This document shows positions 26,216 through 35,478 of a stretch of 64,000 nucleotides of DNA, piece after piece. The DNA is from Stenotrophomonas panacihumi (GTDB taxonomy: Bacteria; Pseudomonadota; Gammaproteobacteria; Xanthomonadales; Xanthomonadaceae). Position 1 is the first letter of the stretch. Every line of letters begins with the position of its first letter. The translations under genes were made by a program, and so were the position numbers. The notes below the pieces were generated by a model. It made no database searches and had not been told where the DNA came from. It worked only from the letters and a program-made list of their open reading frames with translations. Location of the stretch: NCBI RefSeq assembly GCF_001431645.1, contig NZ_LLXU01000050.1, positions 1-64,000 of the forward strand. The letters are read 5' to 3'.

Positions 26216-27214
26216 ATGATCACACGTAGAGGTTTCATCGGCGCCGGCCTGGGCGCCGCGTTCGCCGCGCCCTTGGGCGCGGCGCGGGCCATCACCCAGG
26301 TGCCGGGCGGGCAGCTGCTCACCGCCACCGACGTCCACGTCTCGGATTACCCGACGGTGGAAGCGGTGCGCTGGATCGGCCAGCAGCTCGAGAAGGAAAC
26401 GCAGGGCCGCCTGAAGCTGCGCCTGTACCACTCCGGGCAACTGGGCCGCGAGGCCGAGGCGATCGACATGGCGCGCTTCGGCGCCATCGACATCACCCGG
26501 GTCTATTCGGGCGCGCTCAACAACGCCTTCCCGCTGACCCAGGCGCTGTGCCTGCCGTATACGTTCGATTCGGTGGCGCACCTGCGCCGCGCGCTGGATG
26601 GCGACGTGGGCGAAGCGGTACTGCGCGGCTTCGAGGCCCGCGGGCTCGTCGGCCTGGCGATCTACGATTCGGGCGCGCGCTGCTTCTACAACACCAAGCA
26701 TCCGATCGTCTCGCCGGCCGACCTGCACGGCCTGAAGCTGCGCGTCGCCAACTCGGACATCTTCATCCAGCTGATGCGCCTGCTCGGGGCCAACCCGACG
26801 CCGATGTCGCTGGGCGAAACGTTCTCGGCGATGGAGACGCACATGATCGACGGCGCGGAGAACAACATGCGCAGCTTCCAGTCGAGCCGCCATTTCGAGG
26901 CCGCGCGCTACTGGTCGCAGAGCGAACATTCCTACGCGCCGGACATCCTGGTCATGTCGCGCGCGAGTTTCGAGGCGCTGGCGCCGGCCGACCGCGAACG
27001 CCTGGTGCGGCTCGCCCGCGCATCGGTACCGGTGATGCGCGAGCTGTGGGACACCTCCGAAGCCGCCGCGCGCCAGGACGTGGCCAAGCATGGCATCCAG
27101 TTCAACGACGTGGACATGCCGGCGTTCCGCCAGGCGGCCGCCCCGCTGCTGGCCGAATACCACCGGCGCCCGGAGATCGAGGCGCTGGTCAAACGCATCC
27201 GCGCACTGGCGTGA
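26216..27214 (+). CDS. dctP: TRAP transporter solute-binding protein
   Basis: 332 residues with a Tat-type signal (TRRGFIGAGLGAAFAAP) and the DctP fold. Visible features are WIGQQLEKETQGRLKLRLYH, ISH-like YSGALNNAFPLTQALCLPYT, and the carboxylate-binding region GLKLRVANSDIFIQLM with its conserved Arg and GANPTPMSLGE. In this family that Arg binds the substrate carboxylate, which fits uronates or unsaturated galacturonate derivatives. First of a dctP-dctQ-dctM run. Confidence 0.92.
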   Translation: MITRRGFIGAGLGAAFAAPLGAARAITQVPGGQLLTATDVHVSDYPTVEAVRWIGQQLEKETQGRLKLRLYHSGQLGREAEAIDMARFGAIDITRVYSGALNNAFPLTQALCLPYTFDSVAHLRRALDGDVGEAVLRGFEARGLVGLAIYDSGARCFYNTKHPIVSPADLHGLKLRVANSDIFIQLMRLLGANPTPMSLGETFSAMETHMIDGAENNMRSFQSSRHFEAARYWSQSEHSYAPDILVMSRASFEALAPADRERLVRLARASVPVMRELWDTSEAAARQDVAKHGIQFNDVDMPAFRQAAAPLLAEYHRRPEIEALVKRIRALA

Positions 27215-27222
27215 GGCAGGCG

Positions 27223-27741
27223 ATGACCGATTCTTCCTATTCCCGCAGTCTTCCGCCGGTACAGCGTGCGCTGGACCGCCTGGCCGACCTGGCCATCTGG
27301 ACCGCCGCCGGCGCATTGCTCGGGCTGGTGGTCGTGCAGGGCTGGCAGGTGTTCACCCGCTACGTGCTCAACGATTCGCCGAGCTGGACCGAGCCGGTCA
27401 CCCTGCTGCTGCTGAGCACGGCGATGAGCCTGGGCGCGGCCGCGGGCGTGCACACCAACCGCCACTTCGGATTCTTCCTGCTCGCCGAGCGCTTCCCGCC
27501 GGCCGGGCGGCGCGCGCTGGAAGCGTTGCGTGCATTGGTGATGGCGGCGATCGGCGCGGTGCTGGCGGGGTGGAGCAGCGTGCTGCTGCTCGATGGCCTG
27601 GACATCAAGATGGCCGGCGCGCGCATGCCGCAGAGCATCAACTACCTGCCGCTGGCCGTCGGCGGCGCGCTGATGGCGGTGTTCGCGCTGTACCGGGTGT
27701 GGCGCGCGGTGCATCCGCTGTCGATCGAAGGGGAGTCCTGA
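27223..27741 (+). CDS. dctQ: TRAP transporter small permease
   Basis: 172 residues, ATG at 27223, eight bases after dctP. Four membrane helices are visible (about 23-42, 55-75, 95-118, 140-160), including VVVQGWQVFTRYVLNDSPSW and the EPVTLLLLSTAMSLGAAAG helix characteristic of DctQ. It forms the membrane complex with DctM. Confidence 0.9.
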   Translation: MTDSSYSRSLPPVQRALDRLADLAIWTAAGALLGLVVVQGWQVFTRYVLNDSPSWTEPVTLLLLSTAMSLGAAAGVHTNRHFGFFLLAERFPPAGRRALEALRALVMAAIGAVLAGWSSVLLLDGLDIKMAGARMPQSINYLPLAVGGALMAVFALYRVWRAVHPLSIEGES

Positions 27742-27744
27742 GCC

Positions 27745-29031
27745 ATGGGTATCGCGATCCTGTTGGGCCTGTTCGTGCTGCTGATGGCCATCGGCGTGCC
27801 CGTCGCCTATGCATTGGCCGTGGCGGCGCTGGCCACGCTGCTGTATCTCGACCTGCCCAGCGTGGTGCTGGTGCAGCAGATCTCCGCCGGCTCGGGCTCG
27901 GCGTCGTTGATCGCCATTCCGTTGTTCATCTTTGCCGGTGAACTGATGCTGCGCGGTGGCATCTCCGAGCGTCTGATCGCGCTGGCCGCTTCGCTGGTGG
28001 GGCGCCTGCGCGGCGGCCTGGGCCAGGTGAGCGTGCTGTCCTCGCTGTTCTTCGGCGGCGTGTCGGGTTCTGCGATTGCCGACGTCTCGGCGGTCGGCGG
28101 CACGATGATCCCGCAGATGGTGCAGCGCGGTTACGACCGCGACTACGCGGTGAACGTCAGCATCACCGCCGCGCTGGTCGCGCTGCTGGTGCCGCCTTCG
28201 CACAACCTGATCCTGTTCTCGGCGGCGGCCGGTGGCGGCATCTCGATTGCCGACCTGTTCGCCGCCGGCATCGTGCCCGCGCTGCTGATGACCGTGGCGA
28301 TGATGGTCACCGGCTACCTGGTGGCGCGCCATCGCGGCTACGGCACCGAGCCGTTCCCGGGCTGGCGCGCGGTGCTGCTGCGGCTGGTCGGCGCATTGCC
28401 GGGCCTGGGTTTGGTGCTGCTGATCTTCGTGGGCATCCGCGCGGGCATCTTCACCGCGGTGGAGAGCGCGGCGATCGCCGTGGTGTATGCCTTGCTGGTG
28501 ACCGCGCTGCTGTACCGGCAGCTGAAGTGGGGCGAGTTCTTCGCCGCCGTCACCCATGCCGCGCGCACCACCGGCGTGATCCTGTTCGTGATCGCCACCG
28601 CCGCCGTGTTCGGCTGGCTGCTGGCCTACCTGCAGGTGCCGACCGCCGCGGTCAACTTCCTGCAGTCCTTCGCCCACAGCCAGCGCATGGTGCTGCTGAT
28701 GATCGTGGTGATCCTGCTGGTGCTGGGCATGTTCATGGACCTGGCGCCGAAGATCCTGATCTGCACGCCGATCTTCCTGCCGGTGGTGAAGGCCTATGGC
28801 GTGGACCCGATCCACTTCGCGCTGGTGATGGTGCTGGCCGGCGGCATCGGCCTGGTGACGCCGCCAGTGGGCTCGGTGCTGTTCATCGGTACGGCCATCG
28901 GCAAGATCAGCATCACCGACAGCATGCGCACGATCTGGCCGTTCTGGCTGGCGGCGCTGGGCGTGTTGTTGACCGTGGCGTTCTTCCCGCAGCTGTCGCT
29001 GTGGTTGCCGGCGATGCTGCGGGCGGGGTGA
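27745..29031 (+). CDS. dctM: TRAP transporter large permease
   Basis: 428 residues and about twelve helices, three bases after dctQ. Family motifs include FGGVSGSAIADVSAVGGTMI (substrate/Na+ site), LLVPPSHNLILFS and a C-terminal GGIGLVTPPVGSVLF. It uses the sodium or proton gradient to import the acid delivered by the binding protein, here presumably a uronate or short oligouronide. Confidence 0.95.
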   Translation: MGIAILLGLFVLLMAIGVPVAYALAVAALATLLYLDLPSVVLVQQISAGSGSASLIAIPLFIFAGELMLRGGISERLIALAASLVGRLRGGLGQVSVLSSLFFGGVSGSAIADVSAVGGTMIPQMVQRGYDRDYAVNVSITAALVALLVPPSHNLILFSAAAGGGISIADLFAAGIVPALLMTVAMMVTGYLVARHRGYGTEPFPGWRAVLLRLVGALPGLGLVLLIFVGIRAGIFTAVESAAIAVVYALLVTALLYRQLKWGEFFAAVTHAARTTGVILFVIATAAVFGWLLAYLQVPTAAVNFLQSFAHSQRMVLLMIVVILLVLGMFMDLAPKILICTPIFLPVVKAYGVDPIHFALVMVLAGGIGLVTPPVGSVLFIGTAIGKISITDSMRTIWPFWLAALGVLLTVAFFPQLSLWLPAMLRAG

Positions 29032-29072
29032 GGGTTTCCAGGCGCGGTGTCGCCACACGGGAGGGCAGTCGG

Positions 29073-30632
29073 ATGCACAAGGGTTTTGCATGGCTCTGGA
29101 TCGCGGCGCTGCTGTGCGGCTCCGCGCAGGCGGCGGGTTGGCAGCGCGGCATCGAACACCAGCGCATCGCCGACCTGGGCGACGGCACGTACCTCAACCC
29201 CGTGCTGGCTGGCGACCATCCCGACCCTTCCGTGCTGAAGGATGGCGAGGACTACTACCTCACCCTTTCTTCCTTCGATGCCTACCCCGGCCTGCCGGTG
29301 TGGCATTCGCGCGACCTGGTGAACTGGCAGCCGCTCGGCCATGCCATCACCACCAATGTCGGCGCGATCTGGGCGCCGGACCTGGTCAAGCACAAGGGGC
29401 GCTACTACATCTATTTCCCCGCCCGGCGCGGAGAGACCGGCACGCGCAGCAACTTCGTCGTGTGGGCCGATGACATCCGAGGGCCGTGGAGCGAACCGAT
29501 CGACCTGGGCCTGGGCAAGTACATCGACCCCGGCCATGCGGTGGGCGAGGACGGCAAGCGCTACCTGTTCCTCAGTGGTGGCGACTACGTGCAGCTGTCC
29601 GACGACGGCTTGAAGGTGGTGGGCACGCCGAAGCACGTCTATGACGGCTGGAAGTATCCCGAAAGCTGGGACGTGGAGGCCTATGCGCAGGAAGGGCCGA
29701 AGATCACCCGGCATGGCGGCTGGTACTACATGACCACCGCGGTCGGCGGCACCGCCGGCCCGCCGACCGGGCACATGGTCATCACCGCGCGCTCGCGCTC
29801 GATCCATGGGCCCTGGGAGAACGCGCCGAACAACCCGATCACGCGGACGAAGTCGGCCAGCGAGCCGTGGTGGTCACGCGGCCACGCCACGCTGGTGGAA
29901 GGCACGGATGGTCGCTGGTGGATGCTCTACCACGGCTACGAGAACGGCTTCTGGACGCTCGGCCGGCAGGCGCTGCTGGAGCCGATCGAATGGACGGCCG
30001 ACGGCTGGTTCGTCGCCAAGGGCGGCGACCTCGGCCAGCCGCTGCGCAAGCCGAGCGGGCAGGCGCTGCCGCATGGCCTGCCGTTGTCGGATGGTTTCGA
30101 CGGACAGCGGCTGGGACCGCAGTGGTCCTTCTACGATCCCGCGCCGGACGAGTACCGGCGCCTGACCTTCGGAAAGGACGGCCTGGCCGTGCGCGGCAAG
30201 GGCCAGGCGCCGCGCGACAGCTCGCCGCTGACCGCCATCGCTACCGACCCGGCCTACGAGTTCGAAGTGCACATGCACATCGACCCCGGCGCGATCGGCG
30301 GGGCCTTGCTGTTCTACAGCGACCGCCTGTATGCCGGCGTGGGCAGCAACGGCAAGGACTTCATCCTGCACCGCTATGGCGAGGAGCGCCCCAAGCAGCT
30401 CGCCGCCGGCCCCGGGGGCGAGCTGTGGATCCGCGTGCGCAACGACCGCCACATCGTGACGATCCACACCAGCCGCGATGGCCAGGCCTGGACCAAGTAC
30501 CCGGTGCAGATGGAGGTCTCCGGCTACCACCACAACGTGGCCGGCAAGTTCCTCGCGCTCAAGCCGGCGCTGTACGCCGCCGGCGACGGCCAGGTGCGTT
30601 TCGTGGACTTCCGCTACCGGGCGCTGGACTGA
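29073..30632 (+). CDS. Secreted GH43-family glycoside hydrolase
   Basis: 519 residues from the ATG at 29073, with GGGAGGG upstream and a signal peptide to about residue 20. The five-bladed propeller holds the three catalytic acids: Asp51 in GDHPDPS (base), Asp152 in YIDPGH (pKa modulator) and Glu207 in QEGPK (acid). A C-terminal DUF1349/XynB-like beta-sandwich (about 345-519) begins LSDGFDGQRLGPQWSFYDP. GH43 enzymes remove arabinose, xylose or galactose side chains. It is closely similar to the broken GH43 gene at 50305. It follows dctM by 41 bases and is probably co-transcribed. Confidence 0.9.
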   Translation: MHKGFAWLWIAALLCGSAQAAGWQRGIEHQRIADLGDGTYLNPVLAGDHPDPSVLKDGEDYYLTLSSFDAYPGLPVWHSRDLVNWQPLGHAITTNVGAIWAPDLVKHKGRYYIYFPARRGETGTRSNFVVWADDIRGPWSEPIDLGLGKYIDPGHAVGEDGKRYLFLSGGDYVQLSDDGLKVVGTPKHVYDGWKYPESWDVEAYAQEGPKITRHGGWYYMTTAVGGTAGPPTGHMVITARSRSIHGPWENAPNNPITRTKSASEPWWSRGHATLVEGTDGRWWMLYHGYENGFWTLGRQALLEPIEWTADGWFVAKGGDLGQPLRKPSGQALPHGLPLSDGFDGQRLGPQWSFYDPAPDEYRRLTFGKDGLAVRGKGQAPRDSSPLTAIATDPAYEFEVHMHIDPGAIGGALLFYSDRLYAGVGSNGKDFILHRYGEERPKQLAAGPGGELWIRVRNDRHIVTIHTSRDGQAWTKYPVQMEVSGYHHNVAGKFLALKPALYAAGDGQVRFVDFRYRALD

Positions 30633-30768
30633 GCCGGGCCGGGGCGATGGAACTTTCCACGCGGGCCCGGGTCTTGGGCTGGGTCCGGCCCAGGGCGCGG
30701 AACCGCCCGGTACCGGCCAGTGCCGGGGCAACCCGCTAGAATCCCCCCACTTCCTACGATCCGCCGTC

Positions 30769-31824
30769 ATGCCGCGCAAGAAAGCCGAAGAAGCCGTCGT
30801 CGGCCTGCCCAAGGGCAAGGTGGCGACCATCAACGATATCGCCCGGCTCTCCGGGGTGTCCAAGAAGACCGTCTCGCGCATCATCAACAACTCGCCACTG
30901 GTGCGGCAGGACACGCGCGAGAAGGTCGAGGCGCTGATGCGCGAGGTGGGCTATGCGCCCGACCCGCTCGCACGCGGCCTGGCCTTCCGCCGTTCGTTCC
31001 TGATCGGCATGGTCTACGACAACCCCACCGCGCAGTACATCGTGGACATGCAGTACGGCGCGCTGGATGCGCTGCGCGGTTCCAGCTACGAGCTGGTGGT
31101 GCATCCCTGCGATACGCGCAGCCCCGGCTACATCGAAGGCGTGCGCCGCTTCGTGCAGCAGCAGAAGCTGCACGGCGTGATCCTGGTGCCGCGTGCTTCG
31201 GAAGACCAGGCATTGGCCGACATGCTGGCCGAGATCGGCTGCCGCTACACGCGCATCGCCTCCGTGGCGCTGGACGAGACTTCGCAAACCGTCATCACCC
31301 ACGATGCGGAAGGCGCGGCCGAAGCAGCCGACTACCTGCTTTCGCTGGGCCACCGCGACATCGCGCTGGTCACCGGCCCGAGCAACTATCGTTCGTCCAT
31401 CGAGCGCACCAGCGGATTCCTCGGCGCACTGCGTCGACGCGGCATCGAGCTGCCGCCGGAGCGGGTGGTGGAAGCGGGCTACACGTTCGAATCGGGCGTG
31501 GCGGCGGCCGAGAAGCTGCTGCTGTCCAAAAAGCGGCCGACCGCGATCTTCACCGGCAACGACGAAATGGCGGCCGGCATCTACAAGGTGGCCCTGCGCG
31601 CGGGCATCAACATCCCGCGCCAGCTGTCGGTCATCGGCTATGACGACAGCTCGCTGGCCTCGCGCCTGTGGCCCTCGCTGACCTCGGTGCGCCGGCATAC
31701 CCGCGACACCGGCCGCACCGCCGCGGCGATGCTGATCCAGCCGGAGAACCAGCCCACGCTGCCGACCGCCAGCGTGCGGCCGCACCTGATCGTGCGCGAC
31801 TCCTGCCAGCCGCCGGAAGATTGA
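30769..31824 (+). CDS. LacI-family transcriptional regulator, probable uronate (KdgR-like) repressor
   Basis: 351 residues from the ATG at 30769. The N-terminal helix-turn-helix is at about 20-40 ([20 protein letters not shown]) with hinge [15 protein letters not shown]. The periplasmic-binding-protein-like effector domain includes [37 protein letters not shown] and the [17 protein letters not shown] dimer/effector loop. It sits between GH43 and kduI and is the only LacI protein in the window, so it is the best candidate for binding the TGACACCGnTGGTCA sites. In several gammaproteobacteria LacI-type KdgR responds to 2-keto-3-deoxygluconate. Confidence 0.85.
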   Translation: MPRKKAEEAVVGLPKGKVATINDIARLSGVSKKTVSRIINNSPLVRQDTREKVEALMREVGYAPDPLARGLAFRRSFLIGMVYDNPTAQYIVDMQYGALDALRGSSYELVVHPCDTRSPGYIEGVRRFVQQQKLHGVILVPRASEDQALADMLAEIGCRYTRIASVALDETSQTVITHDAEGAAEAADYLLSLGHRDIALVTGPSNYRSSIERTSGFLGALRRRGIELPPERVVEAGYTFESGVAAAEKLLLSKKRPTAIFTGNDEMAAGIYKVALRAGINIPRQLSVIGYDDSSLASRLWPSLTSVRRHTRDTGRTAAAMLIQPENQPTLPTASVRPHLIVRDSCQPPED

Positions 31825-32005
31825 GGCCGCAGGCTCAGCGGGGTCTCCAGTGGCTGCGTGAGTCACAGGTGGGCGGACATGGCCCACCGCATTGAGCCAG
31901 GTAATCGACGGAACCCAGGGCACGGGCTGGCTCCGTGCGACTTCGGCCTCCTTTAGGCGATGCCGCATGGCTATCCACGCTCCGGCGGTCATCTTGCACT
32001 GCGGA

Positions 32006-32034
32006 ATGACACCGGTGGTCAGGATGGCTAGAAT
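32006..32034 (+). promoter_or_regulatory. kduI promoter overlapped by LacI-type operator
   Basis: ATGACA (32006-32011) and TAGAAT (32029-32034), each one base off consensus, are 17 bases apart. TGACACCGGTGGTCA (32007-32021) covers the -35 element and spacer, so a bound repressor would block polymerase. No other signal is seen in the 265 bases between the regulator and kduI. Confidence 0.8.
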
Positions 32035-32089
32035 GCCTCCGCACCCACTCGACGCGAGGCCATGACGCCTCGCCGCCACCGGAGACGCC

Positions 32090-32938
32090 ATGTACGCCAA
32101 GACCGTTTACGCCACCCACCCGCAGGCGATCCAGGGCGTCAGCAATGACGAACTGCGCGACCTCTACCTGCTGGACGGCCTGTTCGCCGACGAAGCGGTC
32201 GTCCTGAAGTACACGCACTACGAGCGCTTCGTGATCGGCGGCGCCGCGCCGGTGAAGCAGGCGGTGTCGCTGCCCAAGCAGACCGAGCCGGCGTCCGCCG
32301 CGGGCCATCCGTTCCTGGAACGCCGCGAGCTGGGCGTGATCAACGTCGGCGCCGGCACCGGCACCGTGACGGTGGACGGCACCGCCTACACGCTGGCGCC
32401 CAAGGACGGCCTGTACGTGCCGATGGGCAGCGCCGAGGTGACCTTCGCCTCGAACGACGCCGCCACCCCGGCGAAGTTCTACCTGGCCTCGACCCCGGCG
32501 CATGCGCGCTTCGAGACCAAGCACATCTCCATCAAGGACGCCGTGCCGCTGGAGCGTGGCGCGCTGGAAACCAGCAACGAGCGCACGATCTACCAGTACA
32601 TCGTGCCGGCGACCTGCCCGTCATCGCAGCTCTTGCTGGGCCTGACCATCCTCAAGCCGGGCAGCGTCTGGAACACCATGCCGCCGCACCTGCACGACCG
32701 CCGCAGCGAGGTCTATTTCTACTTCGACCTCGGCGAGAAGGACCGCGTCTACCACTTCATGGGCGAGCCGGAAGCGCAGCGCCACATCGTCATCCAGAAC
32801 GGCGAGGCCGTGGTGTCGCCGCCGTGGTCGATCCACATGGGCGCCGGTACCTCCAACTACGCCTTCATCTGGGCGATGGGCGGCGAGAACCTGGATTACA
32901 CCGACATGCACGTGCTGGACATCTGCCAGCTCAAGTAA
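32090..32938 (+). CDS. kduI: 5-dehydro-4-deoxy-D-glucuronate isomerase
   Basis: 282 residues, about E. coli length. A two-domain cupin: the start ([20 protein letters not shown]), central [20 protein letters not shown] and C-terminal metal site [18 protein letters not shown] are diagnostic of KduI. It isomerises 4-deoxy-L-threo-5-hexosulose uronate, formed from unsaturated uronates released by lyases, to 3-deoxy-D-glycero-2,5-hexodiulosonate. kduD follows 28 bases later. Expression is probably controlled by the operator at 32007. Confidence 0.96.
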   Translation: MYAKTVYATHPQAIQGVSNDELRDLYLLDGLFADEAVVLKYTHYERFVIGGAAPVKQAVSLPKQTEPASAAGHPFLERRELGVINVGAGTGTVTVDGTAYTLAPKDGLYVPMGSAEVTFASNDAATPAKFYLASTPAHARFETKHISIKDAVPLERGALETSNERTIYQYIVPATCPSSQLLLGLTILKPGSVWNTMPPHLHDRRSEVYFYFDLGEKDRVYHFMGEPEAQRHIVIQNGEAVVSPPWSIHMGAGTSNYAFIWAMGGENLDYTDMHVLDICQLK

Positions 32939-32966
32939 CCGCACACGCTTACGAGGGGAGCACGCA

Positions 32967-33725
32967 ATGAGCCACAACCCGTTCAGTCTGGAAGGCAAGG
33001 TCGCGCTGGTCACCGGCGCCAACACCGGCCTGGGCCAGGGCATCGCCCTGGCGCTGGCCGCCGCGGGCGCGGATATCGCCGGCGCCGGCATCGTCCATGC
33101 CACCGATACCGAGGAGAAGGTGAAGGCCCTGGGCCGCCGCTTCCTCAACATCGAGGCGAACCTGATCACCGTCGAGCCGATCCAGCGCGTCGTCGATGAA
33201 GCGATCGCCGGCCTGGGCCGCATCGACATCCTGGTCAACAACGCCGGCCTGATCCGTCGCGCGGACGCGGTGGAGTTCAGCGAGAAGGACTGGGATGACG
33301 TGATGAACGTCAACATCAAGTCCGCGTTCTTCATGAGCCAGGCCGTGGGCCGCCACTTCATCGCCAACGGCGGCGGCAAGATCATCAACATCGCCTCGAT
33401 GCTGTCGTTCCAGGGCGGCATCCGCGTGCCGTCGTACACGGCCAGCAAGAGCGGCATCGCCGGCATCACCCGCCTGCTCGCCAACGAATGGGCCAGCCGC
33501 AACATCAACGTCAACGCGATCGCGCCGGGCTACATGTCCACCGACAACACCGCGCAGCTGCGCGCCGACGAAGACCGCAGCAAGGCGATCCTCGACCGCA
33601 TCCCGGCGGGCCGCTGGGGTTCGCCGGCCGACCTGGGCGGCGCGGCGGTGTTCCTGGCCTCCAGCGCTTCGGACTACGTCAACGGCGCCGTGTTGCCGGT
33701 CGACGGCGGCTGGCTGGCACGCTGA
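32967..33725 (+). CDS. kduD: 2-dehydro-3-deoxy-D-gluconate 5-dehydrogenase
   Basis: 252-residue short-chain dehydrogenase: Rossmann motif TGANTGLGQG, NNAG, catalytic Ser (MLSF) and YTASK, then the C-terminal PVDGGWLAR. The FSLEGKVALVTGANTGLG start and AGIV motif match KduD. It reduces the KduI product to 2-keto-3-deoxygluconate for KdgK. The start at 32967 has GAGGGG 11 bases upstream. Confidence 0.96.
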   Translation: MSHNPFSLEGKVALVTGANTGLGQGIALALAAAGADIAGAGIVHATDTEEKVKALGRRFLNIEANLITVEPIQRVVDEAIAGLGRIDILVNNAGLIRRADAVEFSEKDWDDVMNVNIKSAFFMSQAVGRHFIANGGGKIINIASMLSFQGGIRVPSYTASKSGIAGITRLLANEWASRNINVNAIAPGYMSTDNTAQLRADEDRSKAILDRIPAGRWGSPADLGGAAVFLASSASDYVNGAVLPVDGGWLAR

Positions 33726-33733
33726 TCCGCCCC

Positions 33734-33769
33734 GGGCGCGCATCGCATGGATGCGCGCCCGCCGTCTTT
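33734..33769 (+). terminator. Terminator after kduD
   Basis: An 11-bp perfect stem, GGGCGCGCATC (33734-33744) and GATGCGCGCCC (33750-33760), loop GCATG, followed by a short T-rich stretch (GTCTTTC). Confidence 0.7.
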
Positions 33770-33849
33770 CCCGCCGCTGCCGTTGCCGGCGCTTCTCTCC
33801 CGCCGTGCCGCGGTAGCGGTTCCTGCATAGCGGCATACGGAGGCACGGG

Positions 33850-34986
33850 ATGAGCGCACGACTTGCTGGCCGCACGCTGCTGCTCGCGCTGCTGCTGGGC
33901 GCCTGCCTGACGGCCTCCGCGGCCGATACGCCCAGGCGCATCTTCATCGCAGGCGACTCCACCGCCGCCGAGTACGGGCCCGAGCGCGCGCCGCAGGCCG
34001 GCTGGGGGCAGATGCTGCAGGGCTGGTTCGACCCGGCGCAATGGGAAGTGCGCAACCATGCGAAGGGGGGCCGCAGCGCCCGCAGCTTCATCGAGGAGGG
34101 CCGGCTGGAGGCCATCGACCGCGAGCTGCGTCGCGGCGACGTGCTGCTCATCCAGTTCGGCCATAACGACGCCAAGCGCGAAGACGCCACCCGCTACGAC
34201 GATCCCGCGCTGGCGTACCCGCAGTACCTGTCCCGCTATGTGGATGTCGCGCAGACGCATGGCGCCACGCCGATCCTGATTACGCCGGTGGCCAGGCTGA
34301 TCTACGACTTCGGCTCGCTGCTCGATACGCACGGCTTGTATACCCAGTCCGTGAAGCAGCTCGCAGCGCAGCGCCAGGTGGCGCTGATCGACCTCAATGC
34401 CAGCAGCAGCGACTGGATCCGCGCGCTGGGCGAACAGGCCGCCAAGCCGTATTTCCTTTTCGTCCCCGCGCAGGGAAAGGCGGACGGCACCCACTTCAGT
34501 ACCGCGGGCGCGACCGCCGTGGCGTGCCTGGTCGTGCGTGACTGGGTGGACCTGGAGCCCAGCCTCAAGCCGCAACTCAAGCGCGATATCGATTGTGGTG
34601 CACCCGCCACCGCGGCGGCGGATCGCGCCGCGCAGGCCTATCCCTCGCGCATCGTCCACGAGGCGGATATCGCGCGCGACCAACCCGGCCCGCATGGCGG
34701 GCCGGGCCGTACCACCGCTTACTCGTTCTTCGCCGACGAACCGGCGCTGTCTTTCGTGCTGCGCAAGCGCGTGCTGCAAGCGGGCGCGGGCATCGGCCTG
34801 CACCAGCACCACAAGGACGAGATCTATTACGTCATCAGCGGGCGAGGCCTCTATGCGCTGGATGGCAAGCAATACGACGTTGGCCCCGGCGATGCCTTGC
34901 TGACACGGGCGGGGAGCACGCATGCGATCCAGCAGGCAGGTGATGCGCCATTGGTGTTGATGGTGTCGTACCCCAGGGAGCCTTGA
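33850..34986 (+). CDS. Rhamnogalacturonan acetylesterase fused to a cupin domain
   Basis: 378 residues. An N-terminal signal sequence (to about 25, with a possible lipobox LGAC) precedes an SGNH esterase of CE12 type: block I GDST with Ser37, GGRSAR at 73-78, GHND with Asn106, and DGTHFS with Asp212 and His215 as the rest of the catalytic triad. After a linker (about 230-260) comes a cupin_2 domain (about 265-378) with metal ligands in LHQHHKDEIYYV and a later His in STHAIQQ. Rhamnogalacturonan acetylesterases remove acetyl groups from the pectin backbone. The added cupin is unusual and may bind uronate or reshape the product. Confidence 0.85.
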   Translation: MSARLAGRTLLLALLLGACLTASAADTPRRIFIAGDSTAAEYGPERAPQAGWGQMLQGWFDPAQWEVRNHAKGGRSARSFIEEGRLEAIDRELRRGDVLLIQFGHNDAKREDATRYDDPALAYPQYLSRYVDVAQTHGATPILITPVARLIYDFGSLLDTHGLYTQSVKQLAAQRQVALIDLNASSSDWIRALGEQAAKPYFLFVPAQGKADGTHFSTAGATAVACLVVRDWVDLEPSLKPQLKRDIDCGAPATAAADRAAQAYPSRIVHEADIARDQPGPHGGPGRTTAYSFFADEPALSFVLRKRVLQAGAGIGLHQHHKDEIYYVISGRGLYALDGKQYDVGPGDALLTRAGSTHAIQQAGDAPLVLMVSYPREP

Positions 34987-35478
34987 CGCTTGATGTCCTG
35001 ATGGCGGCTCAGCAGTCTTCCGGTTGCGACGGCCGTGCGGGCTGCCCAGCGCGTGGGGTGATGGCGGGACGCCGGCGGGGAGGGCGATATCCTGCCATCT
35101 TCCCCGTCCCGACCTTCTGCCTCGCGGGTCACGAATACGCATATCTCGCGCTAATTCGCCCGTTGGTAGGCAATGGCCCAGCCAGCCAGCCCGCCTAAGA
35201 CCGCGCCGTAGAACGCTCACGCATCGCCTCGATACACCTGTTGCCGGACTTGAGTGCAACAAATAGAGGGCCGATGGCCCACGTGCAACCGAAAAGCGAA
35301 CACATCGCACGGAAGGGCGACACGTTCCAGGAGCCCGTAGCGACAACCTTCCATACGCCGATGCCGGTCGCATGGCGCGCCTGCAAGCCCTCGCCGCCCC
35401 ATCCCGCCGGGACACCCGAGGCTTCGCCGTCCCATCACGCCGGTTGCGCACGATGGCGTCATGTCACCGGGAGCCGGC
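34987..35478. other. 492-base gap with no intact gene
   Basis: No intact coding frame, terminator or promoter stands out on either strand. The segment 35151-35386 contains what looks like a frameshifted small membrane-protein ORF on the minus strand (separate entry). Base use around 35190-35350 is less GC-rich than the neighbours. Confidence 0.5.
35151..35386 (-). pseudogene. Possible frameshifted small membrane-protein gene
   Basis: One minus-strand frame from 35386 reads SPFRAMCSLFGCTWAIGPLF, then MRERS, and stops at 35195. Shifting one frame at that point continues FYGAVLGGLAGWAIAYQRAN and stops at 35151. Together the two pieces resemble one small protein with two hydrophobic helices. I do not recognise a family; this could be chance. 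Confidence 0.25.
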
